Source: an uncultured Psychroserpens sp.
GTDB lineage: Bacteria > Bacteroidota > Bacteroidia > Flavobacteriales > Flavobacteriaceae
Reading direction: 5' to 3'
NCBI GenBank assembly: GCA_947489585.1
Contig: CANLEE010000005.1
Span: forward strand, 1-64,000
Length of the DNA: 64,000 nucleotides
Part shown: positions 46,061 through 55,934 of the stretch, one piece after another
Layout of the letters: each line of letters begins with the position of its first letter
How positions within the stretch are numbered: the stretch's first letter is position 1
Made by a program: the position numbers and the translations under genes
Notes under the pieces: model-generated
What the model was told of the DNA's origin: nothing
The model's database searches: none
Seen by the model: the letters and a program-made list of their open reading frames with translations, nothing else

Positions 46061-49000
46061 TTATGCTTCTGTTGTATTTCTCACTTTAGTATGATACTGA
46101 ACATTAGGTTTAGTACCAACACTTTCTAATAAGTGATACATACGATCATCTTCTTTAAGTTTCGCAACTTTACTGTCTTTATCATTGATATCTCCAAATA
46201 CCATTGCACCACTACTACAAGCTGCAGAACATGCTGTTTGGAACTCACCATCTTTGATTTCACGTCCATCACGTTTTGCATCAAGAATCGTTTTCTGTGT
46301 CATTTGAATACACATAGAACATTTTTCCATCACACCACGAGAACGCACTGTTACATCTGGATTTAATACCATACGACCTAAATCATCATTCATATAGTAA
46401 TCAAACTCATCATTTTGAGCGTACAAGAACCAGTTGAAACGACGAACTTTGTATGGACAGTTGTTAGCACAATAACGTGTTCCTACACAACGGTTATATG
46501 CCATATGGTTTTGACCTTGACGACCATGCGATGTTGCAGCCACAGGGCATACAGTTTCACAAGGTGCATGGTTACAATGTTGACACATGACTGGTTGGAA
46601 AGCTACTTGCGGATTATCTGCAGCATTTTCCATTTCTTCAAAAGCATCAATAATTGCTAACCCTTTTGTATCCTCTTTCTTTTTATTATCACCTTCAAAA
46701 GTATCTTCTGAAGAATAATATCTATCAATACGTAACCAGTGCATATCACGACTACGTCTAATTTCATCTTTACCAACAACTGGGACATTGTTTTCAGCAT
46801 GACATGCAATTACACACGCACCACAACCTGTACAAGCGTTTAAATCTATCGATAAGTTAAAGTGATGTCCTATTGAACGATCAAACTCATCCCATAAATC
46901 TACGTTAGGATCTGTTACTGCTACTTCCTCATGATTTAATGATACCTTCGGAATTGGGTTCCAGTACTTTTTATCTTTTGTACTAAAAATCTCTAAAGTT
47001 GTTTCTTTTATAATGTCTCCACGACCCATTAATGTGTTTTGCAACTGAACACAAGCAAATTCGTGTTCACCTGAAACGACTTTTAATGAGACGTCACTTT
47101 GGGCAGTATTAAAATCTTTATAGAAATGATATGCATTCTTTCCAGTTTGCATTTCTTCCTTTAATCCATTTTTACGACCATAACCAAGAGCTAAACCTAA
47201 AGACCCAACAGCTTGACCTGGTTGAATAATTACTGGGACAGTAACAGGAATTCCATTTACCGTTAATTCTACTAAACTAGAATTTAAACCTCCATTTGCA
47301 ACATGCCAGTTTTTAACTTGATACTTTTCAGCATCTTTAGCCGACATCGTTAAGTAGTTATCCCAAGATGTTCTTGTGATAGGGTCTGGAAATTCTTGTA
47401 ACCATGGATTATTTGCTTGTTGACCGTCACCCATTCCTACTTTAGTGTAGAGCGAAAGTTCTAATTCACCCTGAGAAACAGAAGATGCTAATGCTCTTGC
47501 AGCACTTCCTGCCGATACTACAGTTGGTTGTGAATCTCCTAGTAAATCATCTATAATAGATGTTTCAGAATCTGAAGTCGTATCTACAGTCTCTGTAGCA
47601 ATACTTCCAACATAAACTCCATCTTGCAAAGCTTTATTGAAAGAAGAACCACTTAAGATTCCTGTTCCCCAAGCTTCCTTGATGTAATCACGATAATTTT
47701 TATCATTTCCATTCCATAGCAATAATGCTTCTTGGAATTGACGTGTATCAAATAACGGACGAATAGTCGGCTGCATTAAACTATAATGTCCTTTTTTAAG
47801 CTCTACATCTCCCCAAGATTCTAAATAATGAGGTGCTGCTGCAATATATTGTGCTAATGTAGACGTTTCATCTGCTTTCATAGAGAAAGCGATAGATAAT
47901 TCTGTTTTCTCCAGACCTTCAGCAAATTCTGAAGCATTTGGCAATGTATACATTGGATTTACACCACTCATGATGATACCTCCAACACGACCAGCCTTCA
48001 TATCTGCTACTAATTTAGTAACATCAGCATCTTTACCTTGTCTTGTTAATATTGGCGTAGATGTATCAAATGCTTTACTAGCTAATGATTCGTTGATGGC
48101 TAATGCAACAGTTTGCGCATTGACATCTTGAATACCAGTTACTAAAACACCATTACTTCCTGCTTTTTTTAATTCTGAAGCTGCTTTTTGAGCAGCTGCA
48201 TTTATGTGTTCTGGTAAATCTGTAGAAACAGATCCACCTACTACTAAGCTATATAATTTAGCTAATACTTGTTTTTGTTGACTTGGCGTTAATGGTACAC
48301 GCTTATCTGCATTTGCACCAGTTAACGACATGTTTGATTCAAACTGAATATGACGTGACATTTTTCCGTTCTTCGGAACACGACCTTGGGCATACCCTGA
48401 ATCAAATCCGCCGCCTTGCCAATCTCCTAAGAAATCTGCACCAACTGAAACAATAGTCATGGCTTTAGAGAAATCGTAATTAGCCATTCCTCTTGTACCA
48501 TAAGCAACTTCAAATGCATCTAATGCTGCAGATTCTGAAACAGCATCATATACCACATGACGCACATTTCCGTATGCTGCTTTGAATTCTGAAATTAACT
48601 TAGACGTTGATGGACTAGCATAGGTTTGTGTTAATAACACGATTTCCTTACCAGCATTCTTTAAGTCAGTTAATTTTTGATTTGTTTCAGTATCAAAAGT
48701 AGACCATAAGATCTCTTGACCACTTTTCATGGCACTTTTAACCCTCAAGCTATCATACAATCCTAAAACCGAAGCATTAACTCTGGCATTAGCACCATTG
48801 TGTGTGTTTGCTAAGTTGTTGTTTTCAATTTTGATAGGACGACCTTCACGTGTTTTCACTAAAACACTAGCAAAATCAAATCCATCAGCAATTGTTGTTG
48901 CATAATAGTTAGCAACACCAGGTGTAATAGATTCTGGTTGAACTACGTAAGGAATTGATTTAATCACTGGTCCTTCACAAGCTGCTAAAGATGCAGCAGC

Positions 49001-49189
49001 AGTACTGAAACCAACATACTTCAAAAAGTCACGACGCGTTGTAGAAGATGACTCTAAAGTCTCTTTGTCTCCTAAAAATTCATCCGTAGGTATTTCGTTT
49101 ACGAATTCATTTTGTTTTAGCGTCTCAACAATAGAGCTATTGTCTTTTAGCTCTTCAACACTTTTCCAGTATTTCTTGTTTGATGACAT
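46061..49189 (-). CDS. actB: Alternative complex III iron-sulfur subunit ActB (TAT-variant molybdopterin-like)
   Basis: ActB combines a catalytically silent molybdopterin-oxidoreductase-like domain (about 75-740) with a ferredoxin domain (about 785-1000). Cluster motifs include CTGCGACVIAC, CQHCNHAPCETVCP, CANNCP and CSMC. The N-terminus holds a TAT-like TRRDFLKYVGFS and a lipobox LAACEG at about 69, so it is probably exported folded and lipidated. The 1042-residue length is normal for Bacteroidota. It is 34 bp after actA. Confidence 0.95.
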   Translation of the reverse strand: MSSNKKYWKSVEELKDNSSIVETLKQNEFVNEIPTDEFLGDKETLESSSTTRRDFLKYVGFSTAAASLAACEGPVIKSIPYVVQPESITPGVANYYATTIADGFDFASVLVKTREGRPIKIENNNLANTHNGANARVNASVLGLYDSLRVKSAMKSGQEILWSTFDTETNQKLTDLKNAGKEIVLLTQTYASPSTSKLISEFKAAYGNVRHVVYDAVSESAALDAFEVAYGTRGMANYDFSKAMTIVSVGADFLGDWQGGGFDSGYAQGRVPKNGKMSRHIQFESNMSLTGANADKRVPLTPSQQKQVLAKLYSLVVGGSVSTDLPEHINAAAQKAASELKKAGSNGVLVTGIQDVNAQTVALAINESLASKAFDTSTPILTRQGKDADVTKLVADMKAGRVGGIIMSGVNPMYTLPNASEFAEGLEKTELSIAFSMKADETSTLAQYIAAAPHYLESWGDVELKKGHYSLMQPTIRPLFDTRQFQEALLLWNGNDKNYRDYIKEAWGTGILSGSSFNKALQDGVYVGSIATETVDTTSDSETSIIDDLLGDSQPTVVSAGSAARALASSVSQGELELSLYTKVGMGDGQQANNPWLQEFPDPITRTSWDNYLTMSAKDAEKYQVKNWHVANGGLNSSLVELTVNGIPVTVPVIIQPGQAVGSLGLALGYGRKNGLKEEMQTGKNAYHFYKDFNTAQSDVSLKVVSGEHEFACVQLQNTLMGRGDIIKETTLEIFSTKDKKYWNPIPKVSLNHEEVAVTDPNVDLWDEFDRSIGHHFNLSIDLNACTGCGACVIACHAENNVPVVGKDEIRRSRDMHWLRIDRYYSSEDTFEGDNKKKEDTKGLAIIDAFEEMENAADNPQVAFQPVMCQHCNHAPCETVCPVAATSHGRQGQNHMAYNRCVGTRYCANNCPYKVRRFNWFLYAQNDEFDYYMNDDLGRMVLNPDVTVRSRGVMEKCSMCIQMTQKTILDAKRDGREIKDGEFQTACSAACSSGAMVFGDINDKDSKVAKLKEDDRMYHLLESVGTKPNVQYHTKVRNTTEA

Positions 49190-49223
49190 ATTATATAATT
49201 GAATTACTTCTTATTAAATTTAT

Positions 49224-50537
49224 TTAGTAGTGACACTTACCACATTCTAATCCACCCATTTGAGCAGCTGTAAGTTTTTCTACACCATATTTTTTAGATA
49301 ACTCTTCATGTATTTTTGTGTAATACGCGTTATCTTTTACATTAACGTCTGTCTCTCTATGACAATTAATACACCACCCCATCGTTAATGGTGCAAACTG
49401 ATACACTTCTTCCATTTCTTCAACAGGACCATGACATGTTTGACATTGTACACCTGCTACTTCTACGTGTTGCGAGTGATTGAAGTAAGCAAAATCTGGA
49501 AGATTATGTATTCTTACCCATTTCACTGGCTTGGCATCTCCAGTATACTTTTGATCAGCATCACTCCATCCAGCTGCAGCGTATAATTTTTGGATTTCAC
49601 CGTCATAGAATTCTTTGCTGTATTTATCAGTTGTTTCTCCTTTATATTCATAAACCGACTTATGACAGTTCATACAAATATTTAATGAAGGAATTCCTGA
49701 CGTTTTACTTACTCTAGCAGATGAGTGACAATATTTACAATCGATACCATTATCTCCTGCATGTATTTTATGAGAGAAATGAATTGGTTGTACTGGCTGG
49801 TAACCTTGATCTACTCCAATTTGAGATAAATAACCATAGATAAAGTATGCACTTGCTAGTAAAAAGAAAATTGAAGTTACTAAAACCAAGAATTGGTTTT
49901 GAACAAATGCTTTCCAAATTGGGAGGCTTTTATCTTTTGCAACAGCGTCAATTCCTTTTTCTTCAGCAAAACGGTTTAATGTTTTTCTAACCAAGACTAA
50001 AGCGATTGCCAATAAAGCAAATAAGATAGCTAATGCACCTAAGATTAATTTGTTTGAGATACCACCTTCATCATCAGGGTTATCTCCTCCTGTTGGTTGA
50101 ACATAACCTGGGCAATCAGGTGAGGACTGAGGGTTTAATTCACAAGGATCTACAGCAGTATAAGCTAAAATATCAGAAATATCTTGATCTGTTAATTGCG
50201 GAAAAGCGGTCATCGCTGTTCCGTTGTACTCATTGAAAATCTGATTAGCATACGCATCACCAGATTTCACCATTCCTGCACTATTACGAATCCATGCATC
50301 AAGCCATGTTCTATCTAAACCTTGCTCATCTGCTAAACGTGCTTCGACATTACGTAAAGCAGGACCTGTTGTCTTTTTATCTAATTGATGACATGCAGCA
50401 CAGTTCGTATTGAATAAAGTTTTTCCTTTTGCAGGATCTCCTTCTTGAGCAGTAAGTGAAGTAGAAAACGTAAGTAAAATAACCAATCCTAAATAAGGAA
50501 TTTTTGAGGCTAGTTGTCGGTAAATCACCTGTATCAT
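49224..50537 (-). CDS. actA: Alternative complex III multiheme cytochrome ActA with extra N-terminal cytochrome c domain
   Basis: ActA moves electrons from the complex to cytochrome c. Six heme motifs are seen: CAACH near residue 48 in an N-terminal cytochrome c domain, then CKYCH, CMNCH, CQTCH, CINCH and CGKCH between about 266 and 435. A membrane segment lies near 170-190 and another near 213-238. The textbook ActA is pentaheme, so the first domain is additional. The open frame reaches TTG 50621, but a TATTTTTG promoter box overlaps that codon and a signal peptide begins at ATG 50537, so 437 residues are taken. It heads the operon. Confidence 0.94.
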   Translation of the reverse strand: MIQVIYRQLASKIPYLGLVILLTFSTSLTAQEGDPAKGKTLFNTNCAACHQLDKKTTGPALRNVEARLADEQGLDRTWLDAWIRNSAGMVKSGDAYANQIFNEYNGTAMTAFPQLTDQDISDILAYTAVDPCELNPQSSPDCPGYVQPTGGDNPDDEGGISNKLILGALAILFALLAIALVLVRKTLNRFAEEKGIDAVAKDKSLPIWKAFVQNQFLVLVTSIFFLLASAYFIYGYLSQIGVDQGYQPVQPIHFSHKIHAGDNGIDCKYCHSSARVSKTSGIPSLNICMNCHKSVYEYKGETTDKYSKEFYDGEIQKLYAAAGWSDADQKYTGDAKPVKWVRIHNLPDFAYFNHSQHVEVAGVQCQTCHGPVEEMEEVYQFAPLTMGWCINCHRETDVNVKDNAYYTKIHEELSKKYGVEKLTAAQMGGLECGKCHY

Positions 50538-50618
50538 ATTGTTAGTTGAATTATCTTCTAAACTTTGGTATGATTTTTTCAGTATTACTATTGAAAAAAA
50601 CGTTTGTAAAATCTCATG

Positions 50619-50626
50619 CAAAAATA
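50619..50626 (-). promoter_or_regulatory. Putative -7 box of the act-cta operon
   Basis: Minus-strand TATTTTTG fits TAnnTTTG, about 82 bp upstream of the actA ATG at 50537. It overlaps the TTG at 50621, arguing against translation from there. A good -33 box was not seen. Confidence 0.55.
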
Positions 50627-50781
50627 ATACTTATAGACCATTTTAGAAATGTTACAGAACTGTTAATTGATAATTTATAAGGATTCTAAATAATATTTTA
50701 GCACCTAATTTAGTTAATAATTTTAACTATAGAAACAACACTCAAAAAAAAACGTTTTCTTTGTACTAAATTTCAAAATAT

Positions 50782-51162
50782 ATGAAAATTCAAAATATAA
50801 AAATAGCACTCTTTACTCTTGCGCTTTTAGCATTTGCAAATCAAACTTTTGCACAAGATGGTGTTGTTACTATTGATCAAGATAGTGACATCTCTAAACT
50901 ACTAGAATACAAGAAAGATGTAAAAACGGCAGACTTATATAAAATCCAATTAGATTTTGGCTCACGCTCTGAAGCTATGTCATTACGAAAGCAGTTTCAA
51001 AACACCTTTTCACAATGGCCTTCTGAATTGGTTTATGAAACACCAAACTATAAGGTTTGGGTTGGTAATTTTAATACGAGACTAGAAGCAGATATTGCGC
51101 TTTTAAAAATAAAAAAGAAGTTTTCAAAAGCAATGGTTTTTGAACCTAAGAAAGATGATTAA
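50782..51162 (+). CDS. Secreted SPOR domain protein
   Basis: The 126-residue protein has a signal peptide (1-24, ending TFAQ) followed by an acidic linker and a SPOR domain (about 50-126). SPOR domains bind peptidoglycan stripped of stem peptides, often at division sites. YKIQLDFGSRSEA is the first strand, YKVWVGNFNTRLEADIALL the last strand-helix. There is no membrane anchor beyond the signal peptide. It stands alone between the divergent act operon and the convergent infB, with a shared terminator downstream. Confidence 0.9.
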   Translation: MKIQNIKIALFTLALLAFANQTFAQDGVVTIDQDSDISKLLEYKKDVKTADLYKIQLDFGSRSEAMSLRKQFQNTFSQWPSELVYETPNYKVWVGNFNTRLEADIALLKIKKKFSKAMVFEPKKDD

Positions 51163-51188
51163 TTATTGTCTAATAAATAATATGTAAT

Positions 51189-51226
51189 AAATAAAAAAGC
51201 GACTTTAATAAGTCGCTTTTTTATTT
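51189..51226. terminator. Bidirectional terminator between SPOR gene and infB
   Basis: The core stem AAAAAAGCGACTT (51193-51205) pairs with 51210-51222 around a TAAT loop, and A/T pairs extend it outward. Both strands show T-runs, so it can serve the SPOR gene and infB. Confidence 0.88.
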
Positions 51227-51246
51227 GATTAATATCTATGAGTATG

Positions 51247-54003
51247 CTATTTCAGTTTCTTTTTCACCTCAACTTCTTGGAAAGCTTCTAAAACATCATC
51301 AACTTGAATATCGTTATAGCCTTTAAGCTGCATACCACAATCGTATCCTTTAGCAACTTCTTTGGCATCATCTTTAAATCGTTTTAATGAGGTCAATTCT
51401 CCTGTATGAATTACAACACCATCCCTAATTAGACGAATACCTGAGTTTCTAAATATTTTTCCGTTAGTTACCATACATCCTGCTATCGTACCAATTTTAG
51501 AAATCTTGAATGTTTCTCTAATTTCAGCTGTACCAGTAATCTCTTCTTTAAGCTCGGGAGACAACATGCCTTCCATTGCATCTTTAAGATCATTAATCGC
51601 GTCATAAATAATGGAGTACATTCTGATATCAATTTCTTCTTTATCAGCAATTTGACGTGCATTACCCATTGGTCTTACATTAAATCCTATAATAATCGCA
51701 TCAGACGCAGTTGCTAATAACACATCACTTTCAGTAATGGCTCCAACACCTTTATGTATAATATTAACTTGTATTTCTTCTGTAGATAATTTCTGGAATG
51801 AATCTGTTAATGCTTCCACAGAACCATCTACATCACCTTTAAGAATGATATTTAATTCTTGGAAATCACCAAGTGCAATACGGCGTCCAATTTCATCTAA
51901 TGTAATATGGCGTTGTGTTCTAACCGATTGTTCACGTTGTAATTGTGTACGTTTAGCAGCAATTTGTTTTGCTTCACGCTCATCTTCAAAGACATTAAAT
52001 TTATCTCCGGCTTGAGGTGCGCCATCCAATCCTAGAATTGAAACTGGTGTTGATGGCCCAGCTGCTTCGACTTCGTTTCCACGCTCGTCATGCATTGCTT
52101 TTACTTTACCACTATTTTTACCAGCGAGCACATAATCTCCAACACGTAGTGTACCAGCTTGAACTAAAATTGTAGACACATATCCTCGACCTTTATCTAA
52201 GAATGCTTCCACAACAGTTCCGCTTGCTATTTTATTAGGATTTGCTTTAAGCTCTAACAACTCGGCTTCAAGCAATACTTTTTCTAATAATTCTTTTATA
52301 CCTGTTCCGTTTTTAGCTGAAATATCATGAGATTGGATTTTTCCTCCCCAATCTTCAACTAATAAATTCATCTGTGCTAGTCCTTCTTTTACTTTTTCAG
52401 GATTTGCGCCTTCTTTATCAATTTTATTTATAGCAAAAACAATTGGCACTTCTGCGGCTTGGGCATGTGCAATTGCTTCTTTTGTTTGTGGCATTATAGA
52501 ATCATCTGCAGCAACAACAATAATTGCTAAATCGGTAACTTGAGCACCACGAGCACGCATTGCTGTAAAGGCTTCGTGACCTGGAGTATCTAAGAATGCT
52601 ATTTTTTGCCCGCCTTCCAGCTGAACACCATAAGCACCTATATGCTGTGTGATTCCACCAGATTCGCCAGCGATAACATTTTCTTTACGTATATAATCTA
52701 ATAACGATGTTTTACCATGATCTACGTGACCCATTACTGTAATAATAGGCGCACGTGTAACTAAATCTTCCGGCTTATCTTCAACAACTTCAATAGACTC
52801 TTCGATGTCTGCTGTAACAAAATCAACATTATAACCAAACTCATCTGCTACTACAGATAAGGTTTCGGCATCTAAACGTTGGTTCATAGTCACCATCATA
52901 CCAAGAGACATACATGCTGAAATAATTTCGGTAACCGACACATTCATCATTGTAGCGACTTCATTTGCTGTTACAAACTCTGTTACTTTTAGAATTTTGC
53001 TTTCAGCATCTTCAATCTTCTGATCGATTTCAGTTTGTTCTCTATGTTGCTCTCTTTTCTCTCTACGGTATTTAGCGCCTTTTCCTTTCGATGATTTACC
53101 TTGGAGTTTCTCTAATGTCTCACGTACTTGTTTTTGTACTTCTTCAGCACTTGGCTCTGCTTTTACAGTAGTAGGTCGTTTACCACCTTGGTTTTTACCT
53201 TTATATCCACCTCTTTGGTTTCCACCTCTATTATTTGACCTATTATCTCCACCACCTGCTGAAGGCCCTTTACTAATTCGACGCCTTTTTTTCTTATTAT
53301 CTGAATCAGCATCTGGTTTTTTCTCTTCCTTCTTCTTTTTAGGCTTATTAAACTTAGATAAGTCTATTTTATCACCTGCAATTTTAGGTCCTGAAAGCTT
53401 TTTGTATTGTGTTTTTAAAGTCTCTTCTACCTGCTCTTCATCTACAACTTCAACTTCTTTTATTGGAGTCTCCTTTGCTTTTGGCTTTTCAACTTCTTTT
53501 TTAGGTTCCTTTTCAACTTCTTTAGTAGCTGCTTCTTTTTTAGGTTCTGCAGCTTTTTCTGCTGTGACCTTTGGAGCTTTTTCTTCTTTAGGGTGTTCAG
53601 CTTTTGGCGCTTCAGGTTTAGGCGCTTCTTGTTTAGCTTCTTCCTTATCTTTATCCTTGTTTAAATCGATTTTACCGACTTGTTTAGGACCACTTAACTC
53701 AGCTTTTGCCTTGACAACTTCACGGCTCTTAGCTTCTTTTTGCGCTTTTTCTTCTAATTCACGCTCACGTTGTTCACGCAATTCTTCCTTTTCTTTGAGT
53801 TTTGCTTCACTTACTTCTTGGGATTCTGCCTTTTTGTTAGCATCCGTTTGAAACTCATCGGAAAGAATTGTGTAAACCTCTTCTGATATTTTCGTATTAG
53901 GGCTCTTCTCTATTTCGACACCTTTTGATTCTAGAAAATCAACGGCACGATCTATAGAAATGTTAAGTTCCCTTAATACTTTATTTAATCTAGTTTGAGC
54001 CAT
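51247..54003 (-). CDS. infB: Translation initiation factor IF-2
   Basis: IF-2 is the GTPase that brings initiator tRNA to the ribosome. The 918-residue protein has a long Lys/Glu/Pro/Ala-rich N-terminal extension (about 60-330, low complexity), an IF2-N region (about 340-420), then the G domain from about 425 with [32 protein letters not shown] and SAKNG. Domains II to IV fill the C-terminus to [13 protein letters not shown]. It starts 68 bp after nusA as the last gene of the rimP-nusA-infB operon. Confidence 0.97.
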   Translation of the reverse strand: MAQTRLNKVLRELNISIDRAVDFLESKGVEIEKSPNTKISEEVYTILSDEFQTDANKKAESQEVSEAKLKEKEELREQRERELEEKAQKEAKSREVVKAKAELSGPKQVGKIDLNKDKDKEEAKQEAPKPEAPKAEHPKEEKAPKVTAEKAAEPKKEAATKEVEKEPKKEVEKPKAKETPIKEVEVVDEEQVEETLKTQYKKLSGPKIAGDKIDLSKFNKPKKKKEEKKPDADSDNKKKRRRISKGPSAGGGDNRSNNRGGNQRGGYKGKNQGGKRPTTVKAEPSAEEVQKQVRETLEKLQGKSSKGKGAKYRREKREQHREQTEIDQKIEDAESKILKVTEFVTANEVATMMNVSVTEIISACMSLGMMVTMNQRLDAETLSVVADEFGYNVDFVTADIEESIEVVEDKPEDLVTRAPIITVMGHVDHGKTSLLDYIRKENVIAGESGGITQHIGAYGVQLEGGQKIAFLDTPGHEAFTAMRARGAQVTDLAIIVVAADDSIMPQTKEAIAHAQAAEVPIVFAINKIDKEGANPEKVKEGLAQMNLLVEDWGGKIQSHDISAKNGTGIKELLEKVLLEAELLELKANPNKIASGTVVEAFLDKGRGYVSTILVQAGTLRVGDYVLAGKNSGKVKAMHDERGNEVEAAGPSTPVSILGLDGAPQAGDKFNVFEDEREAKQIAAKRTQLQREQSVRTQRHITLDEIGRRIALGDFQELNIILKGDVDGSVEALTDSFQKLSTEEIQVNIIHKGVGAITESDVLLATASDAIIIGFNVRPMGNARQIADKEEIDIRMYSIIYDAINDLKDAMEGMLSPELKEEITGTAEIRETFKISKIGTIAGCMVTNGKIFRNSGIRLIRDGVVIHTGELTSLKRFKDDAKEVAKGYDCGMQLKGYNDIQVDDVLEAFQEVEVKKKLK

Positions 54004-54071
54004 AAATTGCTTGTAATATAACTTAAAAATCTTTTATACCAAATTAACTTTACAGAGTTAAACTGGCACTA

Positions 54072-55304
54072 CTATTCTTCGAATTCTTCTTTCAGAATTC
54101 TAATAACATCTAATATTGTTTCTTCTTCTAAATCTGTACGTTTTACAAGATCTTCAACATCTTGTTCCAATACACTTTTAGCCGTATCTAAACCTGCTTT
54201 ACTGAATTCATCAATAATCCAGCTTTCTATTTCATCAGAGAATTCAGATAATTCGACATCTTCTTCTGCACCTTCTCTAAACACATCAATTTCATAACCA
54301 GTCAATTTACCAGCTAGTCTAATATTGTGACCTCCTCTACCAATAGCTTTCGAAACCTCTTCAGGTTTTAATAACACCTCAGCACGTTTGTTCTCTTCAT
54401 CTAATTTAATAGAAGTCACTCTTGCTGGACTTAATGCTCTTGTAATAAATAATTGAAGATTATTTGTATAATTAATAACATCAATGTTTTCATTACCTAA
54501 CTCACGAACAATACCGTGAATTCTAGATCCTTTCATCCCAACACATGCGCCAACCGGATCAATTCTATCATCATAAGAATCAACAGCTACTTTTGCTTTT
54601 TCGCCTGGAATCCTAACAACATGTTTAATGGTAATTAAACCATCAAATACTTCAGGGATTTCTTGTTCAAACAATTTCTCTAAAAATGCTGGTGCAGTTC
54701 TAGACATTATAATTGCAGGCTTATTTCCTTTTAATTCTACACTTTCAATAATACCTCTAACATTTTCTCCTTTTCGGAAAAAGTCTGACGGTATTTGTTT
54801 GTCTTTAGGAAGGATAATTTCATTACCTTCATCATCTAATAAAATAATCGCTCGATGACGAATATGATGAACTTCAGCTGAATAAATCTCTCCTTCTAAC
54901 TCTTTAAATTGTTTATAGATATTTGTATTATCGTGTTCGTGAATTTTAGAAATTAAGTTTTGGCGTAATGCTAAAATTGAACGCCTTCCTAAATCTACTA
55001 ATTTCACTTCCTCAGCAACATCTTCACCAACTTCAAAATCTGGTTCAATTTTTTGCGCTTCAGATAATGCTATTTCTTGATTTGGTTCTTCAATCTCCCC
55101 ATCTGCAACTACAATTCTATTTCTCCAAATTTCTAAATCTCCTTTATCTGGATTTATAATAATATCAAAATTATCATCATCTCCATATTTTTTCTTCAAT
55201 GCATTCCTTAATACATCTTCTAAAATCGCCATTAACGTTACACGATCGATTAACTTTTCGTCTTTAAATTCTGAAAAAGAATCAATTAACGCAATATTTT
55301 CCAT
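54072..55304 (-). CDS. nusA: Transcription termination/antitermination factor NusA
   Basis: NusA binds RNA polymerase and modulates pausing, termination and antitermination. The 410-residue protein has the N-terminal polymerase-binding domain (about 1-130), an S1 domain (about 135-205) and two KH domains (VGACVGMKGSRI near 252 and AIGRGGHNIRLAG near 320). The C-terminal acidic repeats of E. coli NusA are absent, as usual outside Proteobacteria. It lies 12 bp after rimP in the operon. Confidence 0.96.
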   Translation of the reverse strand: MENIALIDSFSEFKDEKLIDRVTLMAILEDVLRNALKKKYGDDDNFDIIINPDKGDLEIWRNRIVVADGEIEEPNQEIALSEAQKIEPDFEVGEDVAEEVKLVDLGRRSILALRQNLISKIHEHDNTNIYKQFKELEGEIYSAEVHHIRHRAIILLDDEGNEIILPKDKQIPSDFFRKGENVRGIIESVELKGNKPAIIMSRTAPAFLEKLFEQEIPEVFDGLITIKHVVRIPGEKAKVAVDSYDDRIDPVGACVGMKGSRIHGIVRELGNENIDVINYTNNLQLFITRALSPARVTSIKLDEENKRAEVLLKPEEVSKAIGRGGHNIRLAGKLTGYEIDVFREGAEEDVELSEFSDEIESWIIDEFSKAGLDTAKSVLEQDVEDLVKRTDLEEETILDVIRILKEEFEE

Positions 55305-55316
55305 ACCTACTATGAA

Positions 55317-55781
55317 TTAAAATTTTATTACAACTTGAGCTTGCGAAATTATATCATACGTTATTTCTGCTTGCTTTTTTACTGTTACTTTACCTTTACC
55401 TACTGGTTTTGGTTCTCTTGCTTTCCACTCTAAAAGAATCTTATCTTCATCTACTTGAGTCAATGTTCCTTCTATAGTATCATTATCTGTGGTTTTCACA
55501 CAAAGTGCTCTACCGATGTTTTTAAGATATTGTCTTTTGTTTGTCAACGGTGACGTAGCTCCTGCTGATAACACTTCTAAAGAAAAATCCTGTTCTTCTC
55601 GATCTAAGTTATGCTCAATAGCTCGACTAATAAACATACAATCTTCTACCAAAACACCATTATCACCATCAATAACAATTTTAATACTGTTATCTCCTAA
55701 CACGTCAAAATCGATTAAAAACAAGTCTTCACGTTGTTTTAAACCTTCGTTTAATAATTTTTTTACAGTATCTCTGAACAT
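55317..55781 (-). CDS. rimP: Ribosome maturation factor RimP
   Basis: RimP is needed for maturation of the 30S subunit. The 154-residue protein has the N-terminal alpha/beta domain with IVIDGDNGVLVEDC (about 31-44), the VLSAGATSPL motif (about 69-78), and a C-terminal SH3-like barrel (about 85-150). Length and motifs are standard. It heads the operon with nusA and infB. A GC-rich hairpin lies 15 bases upstream of its ATG. Confidence 0.95.
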   Translation of the reverse strand: MFRDTVKKLLNEGLKQREDLFLIDFDVLGDNSIKIVIDGDNGVLVEDCMFISRAIEHNLDREEQDFSLEVLSAGATSPLTNKRQYLKNIGRALCVKTTDNDTIEGTLTQVDEDKILLEWKAREPKPVGKGKVTVKKQAEITYDIISQAQVVIKF

Positions 55782-55795
55782 TTTTAGTATAAAAA

Positions 55796-55816
55796 GAGCG
55801 GACTTTCCGTCCGCTC
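55796..55816 (-). promoter_or_regulatory. GC-rich leader hairpin with U-tract before rimP
   Basis: Minus strand: GAGCGGAC pairs with GTCCGCTC around GGAAA, then TTTTTA, ending 14 bases before the rimP ATG. It lies between the promoter at 55845-55877 and the gene, so it is in the predicted leader, where it has the form of an intrinsic terminator/attenuator. Confidence 0.65.
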
Positions 55817-55844
55817 ATTATTCTTTTTTCTTCAAACAACGCTG

Positions 55845-55877
55845 CAAATATACAACATTTTTATTGATTTCTACAAG
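55845..55877 (-). promoter_or_regulatory. Promoter of rimP-nusA-infB
   Basis: On the minus strand a TATATTTG -7 box (55852-55845) follows a TTG at 55876-55874 with 21 bp between, matching the -33/-7 pattern. The predicted transcript begins near 55838, leaving a leader of about 55 nt. Confidence 0.7.
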
Positions 55878-55934
55878 TGCGGTCGTTTCGATTTTTATTA
55901 TTAAATTTATAAGACTAAAATCAACTCAATCCTT

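Noticed and set aside
50538..50621. N-terminal extension of actA from the TTG at 50621
   Set aside because: A TAnnTTTG promoter box overlaps the TTG and the signal peptide starts at ATG 50537.
53402..53851. Plus-strand Ser/Ala/Phe-rich frame over infB
   Set aside because: It mirrors the low-complexity Lys/Glu/Ala N-terminal region of IF-2 and is a composition artefact.
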